From Halobacteriovorax sp. (GTDB lineage: Bacteria; Bdellovibrionota; Bacteriovoracia; Bacteriovoracales; Bacteriovoracaceae): a stretch of 64,000 nucleotides of DNA. The notes below the pieces were generated by a model. It saw only the letters and a list, made by a program, of their open reading frames with translations. It searched no databases and was not told the origin of the DNA. The DNA lies in the NCBI GenBank assembly GCA_002720865.1, contig PBIO01000009.1, positions 85,344 through 149,343 of the forward strand, read 5' to 3'. Below are positions 44,524 through 52,577 of the stretch, piece after piece; position 1 is the first letter of the stretch; each line of letters begins with the position of its first letter. Made by a program: the position numbers and the translations under genes.

Positions 44524-44631
44524 TTGAATACAATGAGAAGCTTAAATTTTTTAGAACTAACTCAAATCTTTAAACCCCATTATATTACCTGTTTCTTTTT
44601 AGCTCGGACCCTTATTCCTCCCGAGCGGTAA
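44524..44631 (+). CDS. Candidate 35-residue small protein
   Basis: TTG start with a perfect AGGAG 8 bases upstream (44511-44515), frame NTMRSLNFLELTQIF...LIPPER ending TAA at 44629-44631. A hairpin (GCTCGG with CCGAGC, 44602-44625) lies in its 3' part, just ahead of the next gene, so it might be a leader peptide. Otherwise the 315-base gap 44371-44685 holds nothing I recognise. Supported only by the ribosome-binding site and spacing. Confidence 0.4.
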   Translation: MNTMRSLNFLELTQIFKPHYITCFFLARTLIPPER

Positions 44632-44685
44632 TCCAGCGGCACTTGCGTTTAGATTACTAATTTTTAAATTTTGAGGAATAAATAC

Positions 44686-44880
44686 ATGCGTTCATTAATC
44701 GGATCTTTTCTATACTTTACACTTCTTTTTAACTACGCCTTTGGAGACTCTACGGACCGTCCAAGCAGGGCCTTTAGAAATGATAAATTCACCGTTCCAG
44801 GGGACTCTGATAGCATCGATCCTCTTTGCTCTGATGAAGATATAGCTTTTAGTTTTCGAGTAGGGCAGGGACTGAAATAA
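44686..44880 (+). CDS. Small secreted protein of unknown function
   Basis: 64 residues from ATG 44686, with GAGGA 8 bases upstream. Signal peptide MRSLIGSFLYFTLLFNYAFGDS; the mature part is about 43 residues, acidic with one Cys. Its end overlaps the convergent M23 peptidase gene by 32 bases. No homologue comes to mind; short length keeps confidence moderate. Confidence 0.6.
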   Translation: MRSLIGSFLYFTLLFNYAFGDSTDRPSRAFRNDKFTVPGDSDSIDPLCSDEDIAFSFRVGQGLK

Positions 44881-45649
44881 AGCGTTTAAGCCCCTCTTCG
44901 TAAATATAGAGGGTATAGTGCAGATGAGGAATATAGGAAACCCCAGAGTTTCCAACCAGACCAAGGACCTGGTCAGCTTTTACCTTATCCCCAATATTCA
45001 CACGGATTGAATCTTTTTTAAAATGAACCAAGGATAGATAAAACGGGTACTGTATTTTTATGGTGAGGTAGTTATTTATCTTTTGGCTAAGGTCCCCCGT
45101 AAGGCTCGGGCTGGCCGGATTGTCCGGCATATCAGAGATCTTTCCCACTACTTCGCCGCCAATTGGGGCCTTAATTTCTTCATTAAAGATATAATAGTCG
45201 GTGAGAAGGCTACCATCACCGCGGTGCTGTTTACCATGCTCGTCAAGAATCCCTAGATCCCAGGCAAAGTTCCCAAACATCCTTTCAAATTTATGATGCC
45301 CATGATTTCCCGTTAGGATGGCCTGATTTCTAACCACTTCCTTTTTAAGGATGATCTTATTCTTTCTTAAAAAGCTCTTATATTTTGAAGGAAAGAAGCC
45401 TAGGAGCCTAACTCGTTTAATCTGCTCATATGAGAGCATCTTAAATTTTGCCTTTCCCGCTTCTTCTTTAAAGAGCAGAAGGTACCTCTTAGTCTGCTCA
45501 CTGGCTTCCTCGTAAAACCAGCGGTCTTCATAGGATTCAATAACTTCCCCGCGATGAAATAGTCCATCTTCTGTTTGGGCACTTATATAGACAGCTCCGT
45601 GGGCGAGTTGGCAGGAAAGAAATAGAAAAATGCTAAGGATAACCTTCAT
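44849..45649 (-). CDS. Secreted M23 (LytM-type) metallopeptidase
   Basis: About 266 residues with signal peptide MKVILSIFLFLSCQLAHGA; an in-frame start 12 codons upstream would add a polar extension, so I chose ATG 45649. The LytM site is HKFERMFGNFAWDLGIL (His...Asp zinc ligands) and GNSGVSYIPHLHYTLY (His-x-His). Between them is the usual beta-sheet core with APIGGEVVG. It should cleave peptidoglycan cross-bridges, or act as a regulator if inactive; all three zinc ligands look intact. Confidence 0.88.
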   Translation of the reverse strand: MKVILSIFLFLSCQLAHGAVYISAQTEDGLFHRGEVIESYEDRWFYEEASEQTKRYLLLFKEEAGKAKFKMLSYEQIKRVRLLGFFPSKYKSFLRKNKIILKKEVVRNQAILTGNHGHHKFERMFGNFAWDLGILDEHGKQHRGDGSLLTDYYIFNEEIKAPIGGEVVGKISDMPDNPASPSLTGDLSQKINNYLTIKIQYPFYLSLVHFKKDSIRVNIGDKVKADQVLGLVGNSGVSYIPHLHYTLYIYEEGLKRFISVPALLEN

Positions 45650-45821
45650 AGATAGGATATTTAGCATATCTAGAGAATTATCCAAGAACCCCTGTAATTT
45701 CCCTTCGTCTTAGACCGTATAAATTTTAGACGACTAAATAGAAACCATGTAAATACCGCCCAATACCCCCTTTAAATCCATAATTGCCGTAGAATTCCAT
45801 GAACTTTTTAATGGAAGAATC

Positions 45822-46628
45822 TTGAACAACACGTATTGGAAACAATTTCGAAAAGATCCGTATTTCTTGCTTAAGTATCTAGGCCAGCAGTACCTTTTTA
45901 TGCTGCTTTTCTTTGTTGTTTTTAGCTTTATATCGCTGGAGCATTTAAGCCTACCCATCTACATGGCCCTACCTCTGGCCATACTTCTTGGAATAAAGCT
46001 TCCATCTCTTATGCATAATGCAGTTCATGGGAATCTGCCTTTTGGGAATAATCTTATTGGAGAGTTAACTAGCCAGATTATCTTGGTGAGCTTTGGAATT
46101 GTTTCTGTGAATCATACTTTTCATCACGCCTTTCCAGACTCAGAAAAAGATCCCCATTCACCAATTAATAAGTCCTTTTTCTCTTACTTTATAACTTGTC
46201 TGCATTCAGGAGTGGGAGTCATTAAAAAAGCCTATCTTGGCTATCATGGAGATTCAAAAAAATCCCGTCTTATTTTTAACTTAAGCACGGTCATTCATTT
46301 TCTAAGCCTGCCCCTTAAAATATATCTTTGGTATAAATTCTTAGGTCTAGAGCTCTTTATAAGTGTTTATCTTGTGGCCTTCCTTATTTTCTCTTTTACC
46401 TTTGCCCATGTGAACTACGCCACTCATATAGAAAGTGAAGATGGGGAAATTAAGACAATTAATTTAAACGATAATCTTTGGCATAAGTTTATTAATACAA
46501 TTGGTGATGGAATTTATTTTCATCATAACCATCATATAAATCCAAAACTATATAACCCTGAAACCTTAGAGGAGAAAGAATGCAATCCTATTGGAGACGC
46601 TTTAGAAAAAATAAGTTCTTTCTCTTAA
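45822..46628 (+). CDS. Fatty acid desaturase (first of a tandem pair)
   Basis: 268 residues, integral membrane. The three His boxes of membrane di-iron desaturases are present: HNAVHG, HTFHHAFPD and FHHNHHINP, placed between hydrophobic helices. It may desaturate phospholipid acyl chains or hydroxylate a lipid. TTG start with a weak GGAAG upstream. It overlaps the second desaturase by 49 bases; the two are paralogues sharing the opening YWRRFRK/YWKQFRK and the final YNP motif. Confidence 0.9.
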   Translation: MNNTYWKQFRKDPYFLLKYLGQQYLFMLLFFVVFSFISLEHLSLPIYMALPLAILLGIKLPSLMHNAVHGNLPFGNNLIGELTSQIILVSFGIVSVNHTFHHAFPDSEKDPHSPINKSFFSYFITCLHSGVGVIKKAYLGYHGDSKKSRLIFNLSTVIHFLSLPLKIYLWYKFLGLELFISVYLVAFLIFSFTFAHVNYATHIESEDGEIKTINLNDNLWHKFINTIGDGIYFHHNHHINPKLYNPETLEEKECNPIGDALEKISSFS

Positions 46629-47380
46629 CTTATTTTTTTCTAAGCCTATGTGCTTTTATCACGATAGATTATCTTCTTCTTTTAAGAATAGAAGGAAGCC
46701 TTACTGATTTTTTAATGGGACCATTTTCCTTTAATGGGCTTTATCTTCTTCCCCTTGGCCTAATCATAGGGGTTCAAATTCCGGCCCTTATGCATAATTG
46801 TGTTCATGGAAACCTAAAGCCTAGATGGATGAATATCCTCGCTGGAGAACTTGCCGGCGTTTATATCCTCCTTGGCATGGCCGCCTTTGAAATCAATCAT
46901 AGAATGCATCATGTCTACGCCGACACGGATCTTGACCCCCATAACCCGGAAGGAAAGAAGTTCTTTAAATTCTTTTTTGCCAATAACTTCGGGGGAACAG
47001 AGCCGGTCCTTAGAAAACATTTAGAGTTTCATGGGGATACTAAAGCAAATCGCCTTATCTTTAAGGGAATAGTGCTTTTTCACTTTTTAAATGTACCCGC
47101 AAGAATCTTTCTATGGGTAATGCTGCTTGGACCTGATCTCTTTTTAACCTTTTTCGTACCCTCATATCTTTTTCATATGTTTGTCTTTGCTCATATTAAT
47201 TACTACACCCATAAGAGCCTGCCAGACGGAACTAATGAAGTATATAATATGAACTCAAACCTCTATTATAAATTTGTGAACTACTTTGGAAGCGGGGTTT
47301 ACTATCATAAGAACCACCACAAAAACCCGAATATCTATAATCCCATGCTAGGGCCTAGCAATAGTTCATTTATTAAATAA
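46580..47380 (+). CDS. Fatty acid desaturase (second of a tandem pair)
   Basis: 266 residues, paralogue of the preceding gene. His boxes: HNCVHG, HRMHHVYAD and YHKNHHKNP. ATG is preceded by GAGGAG inside the upstream gene. The pair arose by tandem duplication and has diverged clearly; they may act at different positions of an acyl chain or form a heteromer (inference). Followed one base later by an unknown gene in the same operon. Confidence 0.9.
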   Translation: MQSYWRRFRKNKFFLLTYFFLSLCAFITIDYLLLLRIEGSLTDFLMGPFSFNGLYLLPLGLIIGVQIPALMHNCVHGNLKPRWMNILAGELAGVYILLGMAAFEINHRMHHVYADTDLDPHNPEGKKFFKFFFANNFGGTEPVLRKHLEFHGDTKANRLIFKGIVLFHFLNVPARIFLWVMLLGPDLFLTFFVPSYLFHMFVFAHINYYTHKSLPDGTNEVYNMNSNLYYKFVNYFGSGVYYHKNHHKNPNIYNPMLGPSNSSFIK

Positions 47381-47381
47381 A

Positions 47382-48404
47382 ATGCAAGCTGAGCTCGTTG
47401 ATCATATAAATAAGTTTGATGACTCTTTTTGGGAAGAGAAGTTAAAGCGCTCATACACTCAATTTTTTCTTTATCATAATAAGACCTGGATTCATGAATT
47501 CTTAAGGGCCGAAGATGACCTCTTAATTCCTAAAGATAAGAGCGAACTAGTAGATTTTATAAATAAAAGCTCTCACTTAATTAGTCATAATACTTACTTA
47601 GTTAATATCCTAAAGATTACACCGAAGACCGAATTAGAGTACCTAGGGGAGAGTCATCTTACCCAGCTTATCGTCTTTGCCTATAGCCTCGATAAGATAA
47701 ACTCTCTCATGAGAGAAAACCTTGAACTGGCCGACTTTCTGGTTAAGCATTTTCATAGGAAAAGAAAAGAGAATAATTTTTATCGCCTTAATAATATTCT
47801 TCGGATCATTAAATTTCACTCAATCCAATACCCCTTAATTAAGTTTATAAAAGATCATAAAAAGGGGAGAGTGGCCAAGAGCTCTGGGAAGTTTATCCTG
47901 GCGGCCAATATCTTTGAGGCCTTTTTAGTGGACCTATTTAAAGGCTATTTTAAAAACGCCTTTTCCTGCATACCCCTAATGATTTTCTCCCCAAACTTTA
48001 AAGCGCTCCACCTCTTTAAGCGCTTTTTTAAGCTTGGCTCTGATTCAAGAATTTCAAAAGATGGAAATGGTTTTGAGATGATCTCTCCGGAACAAAAAAA
48101 ATGGAGCGACCTCTACCAGTCCTGGAACTTCACTTTTGTGTCCCAGTTCAAAGAAGCTCCCTACTTACTTATCAAGCTTATCATCCCTTCCGTCACAGAC
48201 TACGAAAAAATCCCAGCCGGCTACATGCATACCCGCATCACGGCCCTCTTCCTCTGCCTCAACTACGTGGACTTCGCCAGCAATCACTGCGTCCTAGAAA
48301 CAGACCTAGATAAGCTTAAGCCATTTTCTCGCACCCTTATAAAAGAGCAGGGCAAAATTAACTACAATTCAGGAAAAGACTATTTTCGTTCAGTCCTTAA
48401 ATAG
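47382..48404 (+). CDS. Unknown protein in the desaturase operon
   Basis: 340 residues, no signal peptide, no recognised domain; helix-rich with many aromatic and His residues (HLTQLIVFAYS, FLVKHFHRKRK). It starts one base after the second desaturase stop, so is co-transcribed and may serve the same lipid pathway. Codon use shifts to C-ending codons from about 48090 to 48310 while staying in frame, unlike the AT-rich first part. Confidence 0.78.
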   Translation: MQAELVDHINKFDDSFWEEKLKRSYTQFFLYHNKTWIHEFLRAEDDLLIPKDKSELVDFINKSSHLISHNTYLVNILKITPKTELEYLGESHLTQLIVFAYSLDKINSLMRENLELADFLVKHFHRKRKENNFYRLNNILRIIKFHSIQYPLIKFIKDHKKGRVAKSSGKFILAANIFEAFLVDLFKGYFKNAFSCIPLMIFSPNFKALHLFKRFFKLGSDSRISKDGNGFEMISPEQKKWSDLYQSWNFTFVSQFKEAPYLLIKLIIPSVTDYEKIPAGYMHTRITALFLCLNYVDFASNHCVLETDLDKLKPFSRTLIKEQGKINYNSGKDYFRSVLK

Positions 48405-48409
48405 AGAAA

Positions 48410-48901
48410 TTATTCATTCTTTAAACCAATTTTTCTTCTTTTAGGGGAGAGATTGGGAGTGATTCGATCTTCAAGGTCATCTAGTCTTTCAAAAACAATT
48501 TTAAAAAGCTTCTCAGTTCCTTCTGAAGAGTTTTCCATGGCAAGAAAACTTCTAAGTCTTGTAAAAGTCCTCATAATTGTAATATTAACTTCAATTGCTC
48601 GTTTACTTCTTAGAACACTTGATAACATTGCTACACCATTTTCGGTAAACACATAAGGCATCTTTTGTTTGCCGCCACTTCCTTTTTTTGAAGTCGCAAT
48701 CTGCGACTTCAAAACCTCGTATTCCTCCTTGCATAATTGAAACATGAAATCACAAGGAAATCTTTCTCGGTTACGTTTTACTTGTTCATTTATTCTTTTT
48801 GTTTCTACACCATAAAGAATTGCTAAATCACTATCTAGCATGACTCGTTGTCCTCTAATTACGTAAATCATATTTTGAATACTTTCGAGCGGAAATTCCA
48901 A
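48410..48901 (-). CDS. ORF6N-domain DNA-binding protein
   Basis: 163 residues. The N-terminal ORF6N domain is clear: YVIRGQRVMLDSDLAILYGV and TKRINEQVKRNRERFPCDFMF, then TENGVAMLSSVLRS. This domain is common in phage antirepressors and in scattered chromosomal genes near mobile DNA. A C-terminal helix may dimerise. TTG start with AGGAGG 5 bases upstream. Its promoter region carries the TTTCAC-NN-GTGAAA palindrome also found at the methyltransferase promoter. Confidence 0.9.
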   Translation of the reverse strand: MEFPLESIQNMIYVIRGQRVMLDSDLAILYGVETKRINEQVKRNRERFPCDFMFQLCKEEYEVLKSQIATSKKGSGGKQKMPYVFTENGVAMLSSVLRSKRAIEVNITIMRTFTRLRSFLAMENSSEGTEKLFKIVFERLDDLEDRITPNLSPKRRKIGLKNE

Positions 48902-48954
48902 AAGCCCTCCTTTAAAAAGCAGGAGAGCTTATTTTAGATTTTAGTAAATTTCAA

Positions 48955-48968
48955 TTTCACTAGTGAAA
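48955..48968. promoter_or_regulatory. Perfect 14-bp palindrome upstream of the ORF6N gene
   Basis: TTTCACTAGTGAAA, fully self-complementary, 54 bases before the ORF6N start. It overlaps a possible minus-strand -35 (TTCACT, 18 bases, TAAAAT). Arms are identical to those of the palindrome in the methyltransferase promoter (24647-24660), suggesting one regulator for both genes. Confidence 0.6.
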
Positions 48969-48981
48969 AAATCGAAGAAGA

Positions 48982-49995
48982 TTAAGCTTCCTTAAGTTTA
49001 ACCGGCTCACCATAGGCGATCTCTTCAGTTACACAGCCTGCGTCCATGACCCATGAGTGGTAACGTCCTTCCACATTTTCTTGGGTAATGGTTCTTTCAA
49101 AAACGCTTGAGTGCACCACGAGGTCCCCGTGGACTTCACGGTTCCAGCTTCTTGGTCGATTCTTATAGGGAAGTCTTACGGCCTTCACCATATAGAGCTC
49201 TCTATGCATAAACCCATTTGGATTAGGGTTAACGGCCCTTCTGCTTTCATCAAAAATTCTAAGTCCCGCGGCCTTGGCCTCTTTAAGCATCCACTGGTAG
49301 GAAATATCCGCAAGACCAGTTTTTTCATAACCGCCCCCCACATCTGTATGCACACCAAGGAAGTAAACTTGCTTCATGGTTTGGTGAGGCTTGATTTCTT
49401 TATTCCAAAGAACTGGCTCAAAAGGAATTCTTGTCTCATCAATAGAGACTGCGTGACGGGCATGAATAACTGAATTGCTTAAATTAAAATTATGATAGTC
49501 GCTCTGTCCCTTTAGGGCCGCTACCGTATCAAAGCATCCTAAAAACTCAATCTTGGTCCACATGGTATGATGTCTTCCAACAAAATCCCGGGCCATGGCA
49601 ACCTTCCTATTATGATCTTCCTCGCGGTAAATATCATAGGCCTCATCAATTAGCTCAGGTCTTGATTTTGGTAGAATTCCAACCAGCTCTATTAAACCAG
49701 AGAGGCTTCGAACCGTGGCCGCTCCTCTAGAAAAACCAAAAAGATAAATCTTATCCCCGGCCTCATAATTTTCAAAAATGAAACGATAGCATTGCTTAAT
49801 ATTCGTCGATAAACCAAAGCCAATGGCCTTCCCAAAAATGCTATATTTCTGATTACCCACACCTGGATCATAAAAAGCAATCTGCTCCTTCGTCCTATCC
49901 TCAATAATATTAAAAAGCTTATAGACATTCGTATTTGGACCAACACCACCGTCCTGACCCGTACCATCTGAAAAAACCACTATATTCTTAGGCAT
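48982..49995 (-). CDS. DUF2235 alpha/beta hydrolase (Tle1-like)
   Basis: 337 residues, no signal peptide. DUF2235 features: VVFSDGTGQDGG at the start, nucleophile elbow LFGFSRGAATVR with S89, and GVHTDVGGGY with Asp and flanking His. This family includes type VI phospholipase effectors of the Tle1 group but also stand-alone enzymes; no secretion genes are adjacent. AAGGAG lies 5 bases before ATG. Substrate (lipid or other ester) is not determined. Confidence 0.9.
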   Translation of the reverse strand: MPKNIVVFSDGTGQDGGVGPNTNVYKLFNIIEDRTKEQIAFYDPGVGNQKYSIFGKAIGFGLSTNIKQCYRFIFENYEAGDKIYLFGFSRGAATVRSLSGLIELVGILPKSRPELIDEAYDIYREEDHNRKVAMARDFVGRHHTMWTKIEFLGCFDTVAALKGQSDYHNFNLSNSVIHARHAVSIDETRIPFEPVLWNKEIKPHQTMKQVYFLGVHTDVGGGYEKTGLADISYQWMLKEAKAAGLRIFDESRRAVNPNPNGFMHRELYMVKAVRLPYKNRPRSWNREVHGDLVVHSSVFERTITQENVEGRYHSWVMDAGCVTEEIAYGEPVKLKEA

Positions 49996-50010
49996 AAAAA
50001 CTCCTTAAAA

Positions 50011-50029
50011 TTAATTCTATTTAATTCTA
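50011..50029 (-). promoter_or_regulatory. Tandem TAGAAT -10-like elements of the DUF2235 gene
   Basis: TTAATTCTA occurs twice (50011-50019 and 50021-50029); read on the minus strand it gives two TAGAAT hexamers ten bases apart, the nearer ending 18 bases before ATG 49995, ahead of an AAGGAG. Confidence 0.4.
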
Positions 50030-50196
50030 AACCAAGAACAAAAAATGTGGAGGAAAACTAAAATTGCCCAGCTCTGCCGAGCACCTTAATTACTGAAGAA
50101 AATTGGTCGTCTATTTTGCTTATTAAATTCGATAAGTTTCTTTAAAAAGATAAAGGTGTTTAAATAGATATTGTATAAGAATAGGTTTGGATTGCT

Positions 50197-50601
50197 ATGG
50201 ATGCTGAAAAAATCATACAAGAATTAGAAAAAGTGGAAGAGCTCGGTCCAGGAGATTTTGTAAGTCTAGAGCAATACGGAGGTGGACCAGATGAATCAAA
50301 TTTAGTGGGTACTAAAAATGGTTTGATTCATTTAGCTCTCAACATTTTCTTAGTGTCACAAGACAAGGCATTTGATGAATCTGTTTTAGAAGTTGTTAAA
50401 GAAGATTCTGTCGCTGGAATTCATTGGATTGAGAAGGTAGAAACAAAAGAAGGTAAGGTTATAGATAGAGTCTATACTTTTAAAGATCGGTTAAGAGATG
50501 TGTTTTGGATAAGCGTGGCTATCATCATGTTGGCTTCTATGGGATATGGATTTGTGTTAGGAGTAGTTGGTATAGTCAATTGGTTAAGAGGATGTTTCTA
50601 A
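50197..50601 (+). CDS. Small membrane-anchored protein of unknown function
   Basis: 134 residues: a cytosolic alpha/beta part (1-105) and one C-terminal transmembrane helix (about 108-130, WISVAIIMLASMGYGFVLGV). No signal peptide and no known domain. TATAAG at about 50174 could be its -10. It overlaps the next small gene by 10 bases. Confidence 0.7.
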   Translation: MDAEKIIQELEKVEELGPGDFVSLEQYGGGPDESNLVGTKNGLIHLALNIFLVSQDKAFDESVLEVVKEDSVAGIHWIEKVETKEGKVIDRVYTFKDRLRDVFWISVAIIMLASMGYGFVLGVVGIVNWLRGCF

Positions 50602-50837
50602 AAAATCTTATGGGAGAACGATTGTTTAAACTAAGACGTAGAGTTAAAACAGAAAAAACTATTGATGAACTAATCTTAGCTTTACAGGCAAAGTCAGGTG
50701 TCGGGGAAGTGATTAAAGAATTAGGTTTTTTGCCTGTGTTTATTGGGGATATGTTATTTGGAGGAGAGGTAAGTTTTTCGCTTATAATTGGATTTTGTGG
50801 GACTCTTCTAACATTTTATGGGTTAATTGGGGGATGA
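50592..50837 (+). CDS. Small membrane protein of unknown function
   Basis: 81 residues if started at ATG 50592 (AAGAGG directly upstream); ATG 50610 is another choice. A basic N-terminus (FKLRRRVKTEK) is followed by one long or two short hydrophobic helices in the last 40 residues. Coupled to the preceding membrane protein gene; together they may form a small membrane complex (inference). No family recognised. Confidence 0.6.
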   Translation: MFLKNLMGERLFKLRRRVKTEKTIDELILALQAKSGVGEVIKELGFLPVFIGDMLFGGEVSFSLIIGFCGTLLTFYGLIGG

Positions 50838-50872
50838 TTTAAGTTTAAAGGTTTTTGATGATGGGGGAAGGC

Positions 50873-51274
50873 TCACCGCCTAAAGTAATTAGGTCCCTCA
50901 TTTTTGAATCTCTCATAAAGACCCATATTACCTTTTGATTTGTGATATTCAGCTAGCCAATCACATCCTTTTCTTTCGCCATATGTGCATGCCCATGCTG
51001 CATAGTCTTTCTTCATTATTTCACTATCATTAAGTTCAACTAATCTCATGCAAGCTTGACCAATGTAAGCGTCGCAGGCGAGAGCGTAGTATTTCTTGGC
51101 GACTTTCTTCTCATCTTTTGTAAGAGCTTCTTCTCCTAAAATTAGACAGGCGTTTGGATTATCTTTTTTGCATTTATCTCTGGTTTTTATCAAATTAGGG
51201 TTATTTTTGAAGAATTCTTTTTCATGGGAATTGAAGCAAGAGGTAAGTAATAGGAGGGGGATCAAATAATTCAT
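50873..51274 (-). CDS. Lipoprotein with Sel1-like cysteine-paired repeats
   Basis: 133 residues. Lipobox LLLTSC at residues 8-13. The body has repeated short helix pairs with cysteines (NACLILGEEAL, YYALACDAYIGQACMRL, WACTYGERKGCDWL) in the manner of Sel1/TPR repeats of Helicobacter Cys-rich proteins. Probably a periplasmic-facing scaffold. Its ATG overlaps the upstream stop as ATGA; third gene of a three-gene envelope operon. Confidence 0.82.
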   Translation of the reverse strand: MNYLIPLLLLTSCFNSHEKEFFKNNPNLIKTRDKCKKDNPNACLILGEEALTKDEKKVAKKYYALACDAYIGQACMRLVELNDSEIMKKDYAAWACTYGERKGCDWLAEYHKSKGNMGLYERFKNEGPNYFRR

Positions 51275-51759
51275 TTTAAAAACGATTTTGGCGGATTAGG
51301 TTTGTAGTCAAGTAAGACTGTTTCAGGAGTGATGTCAGTCATTACAGCCTTACTGGAAATCGCAGTGGCATAGATAGATAAAAAATGCTTATCCTTGTTG
51401 AAATCCAGATTGTGTTCAGAATTAAAAGTTAGGATGTCTCTATGAGCCAATTCAATTTTATTTTTACCTTTTGTAGCGTCTACAACCAGGTATTTTTCCA
51501 TATCGACTCTGCCTAGACCTTTGCCATTAAGTTTTACATTTAAATGCCCAGTTTGATCAATTCCATGGGTCCACCAGTTTGAAGAGTTATAGATTACAAC
51601 TCTAGATTTACCCTCTGGGATATTGTCGAATTTAAGCTCCTGGGGAGGGAGTTCGACTTCTCTTTTAATGGGAGTTATTCCGCAAGAAGAAATTAAAAGG
51701 AGGAGGGGGAGGAGGAGTTTAATCACAATTAATTTCCATAAACTTGACTCCTTGATCAT
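51271..51759 (-). CDS. Lipoprotein of unknown function (DUF2846-like)
   Basis: About 162 residues. Lipobox LLLISSC after a hydrophobic leader. The middle, SRVVIYNSSNWW...GLGRVDMEKYLVVDATKGKNKIELA, resembles the beta-rich DUF2846/PEGA-like lipoproteins. The start is unclear: ATG 51759 overlaps the upstream gene by 41 bases, while GTG 51726 would give a shorter leader. Second gene of the three-gene operon. Confidence 0.75.
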   Translation of the reverse strand: MIKESSLWKLIVIKLLLPLLLLISSCGITPIKREVELPPQELKFDNIPEGKSRVVIYNSSNWWTHGIDQTGHLNVKLNGKGLGRVDMEKYLVVDATKGKNKIELAHRDILTFNSEHNLDFNKDKHFLSIYATAISSKAVMTDITPETVLLDYKPNPPKSFLK

Positions 51760-52162
51760 CAAAGCCTATCGGATACTTGAATTTAGAAAAGTCAGTTGAA
51801 ATGTACCAATCATTATAGTCCGATCCAGGCTGATCTTTACATGTCTTTACGATAGCCATTTTTTTTGAGTATGATTTTTTGCAAATCTCTTTTTCCTTAT
51901 AGAGTCTAAGATCTATTACATCCCCTAATTTAGGAAAATTGTACTTAGGCAATTTTTTCTTTAATGGATTTTTTCCTTCGACATAGTTTTCTTTAGGAAT
52001 TGTAATTTTAGTGATCTTAACTTTCGCATCACATTCATCTTTGTAACTTCTCTTCATCACTTTGAAATCAGCACAAAATGTCGGTGGAAAACCGGACCAG
52101 TAGGCACACCGGGCCATGAGGTTTAATGGAAAAAGAAAAATTAATACAATTAAAATGGGCAT
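51719..52162 (-). CDS. Secreted cysteine-containing protein of unknown function
   Basis: 147 residues with a short signal peptide (PILIVLIFLFPLNLMA) and six cysteines after it, probably disulfide-bonded. No domain recognised. First gene of an operon with two lipoproteins; all three are exported, so a joint envelope role is likely. Confidence 0.75.
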   Translation of the reverse strand: MPILIVLIFLFPLNLMARCAYWSGFPPTFCADFKVMKRSYKDECDAKVKITKITIPKENYVEGKNPLKKKLPKYNFPKLGDVIDLRLYKEKEICKKSYSKKMAIVKTCKDQPGSDYNDWYISTDFSKFKYPIGFDDQGVKFMEINCD

Positions 52163-52323
52163 GAGGGGATTATATCACCAAGTAACAGTTGGTATGTACC
52201 ATTTAGTTGCTGATTAATAGGAGATGGAATTTGAAAAGCAAAGTACTTGGCACCAGACCCCAAATAGACCACCCTAAAATTGAATAGCTGATTAGATGTA
52301 TTGTGATTGCACTATTTAGGAAA

Positions 52324-52390
52324 TGGTGCCCAGGACTGGACTTGAACCAGCACACCTTGCGGCACACGCCCCTCAATCTTGTGCGCCAAT
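52324..52390 (-). pseudogene. Degenerate tRNA-Leu (GAG) remnant, candidate attachment site
   Basis: Minus strand: a normal T arm with loop TTCAAGT, acceptor 3' strand CCTGGGC, discriminator A and encoded CCA, a long Leu-type variable arm (GCCGCAAGG) and anticodon loop TTGAGGG (anticodon GAG). The matching 5' acceptor strand (GCCCAGG) is absent, the D arm is not formed, and two of five anticodon-stem pairs are broken. It is therefore not a working tRNA. A retained tRNA 3' end is what integration of an island into a tRNA gene leaves at the distal junction; the accessory genes lie on its 5'-truncated side. Confidence 0.75.
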
Positions 52391-52536
52391 TTACACCTTT
52401 TCTCTATACCAATGTTTAAGTTACTAATTTTATTAACAAAAAAGAGGCCAAATCATGTCTCTTGTTGATTTCAGTAGTTAACTCTCGACTTTCACCATAC
52501 CTACAAAAAACCTTGAAAATACGTTGAACCGACGAG

Positions 52537-52567
52537 CCTTTTGTTACCTATTTGTTACAACAAAAGG
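52537..52567. repeat. Inverted repeat, 9-bp arms
   Basis: CCTTTTGTT (52537-52545), 13-base spacer containing a second GTTAC, AACAAAAGG (52559-52567). Its left arm can also pair with ACAAAAGGC at 52584-52592 inside the next hairpin, so two structures compete. Confidence 0.7.
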
Positions 52568-52577
52568 GCTTCCTATT

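Noticed and set aside
48410..49995. ORF6N plus DUF2235 genes considered as a toxin-antitoxin or phage-defence pair
   Set aside because: The ORF6N gene has its own promoter palindrome and ribosome site, there is an 80-base gap, and no known defence arrangement matches.
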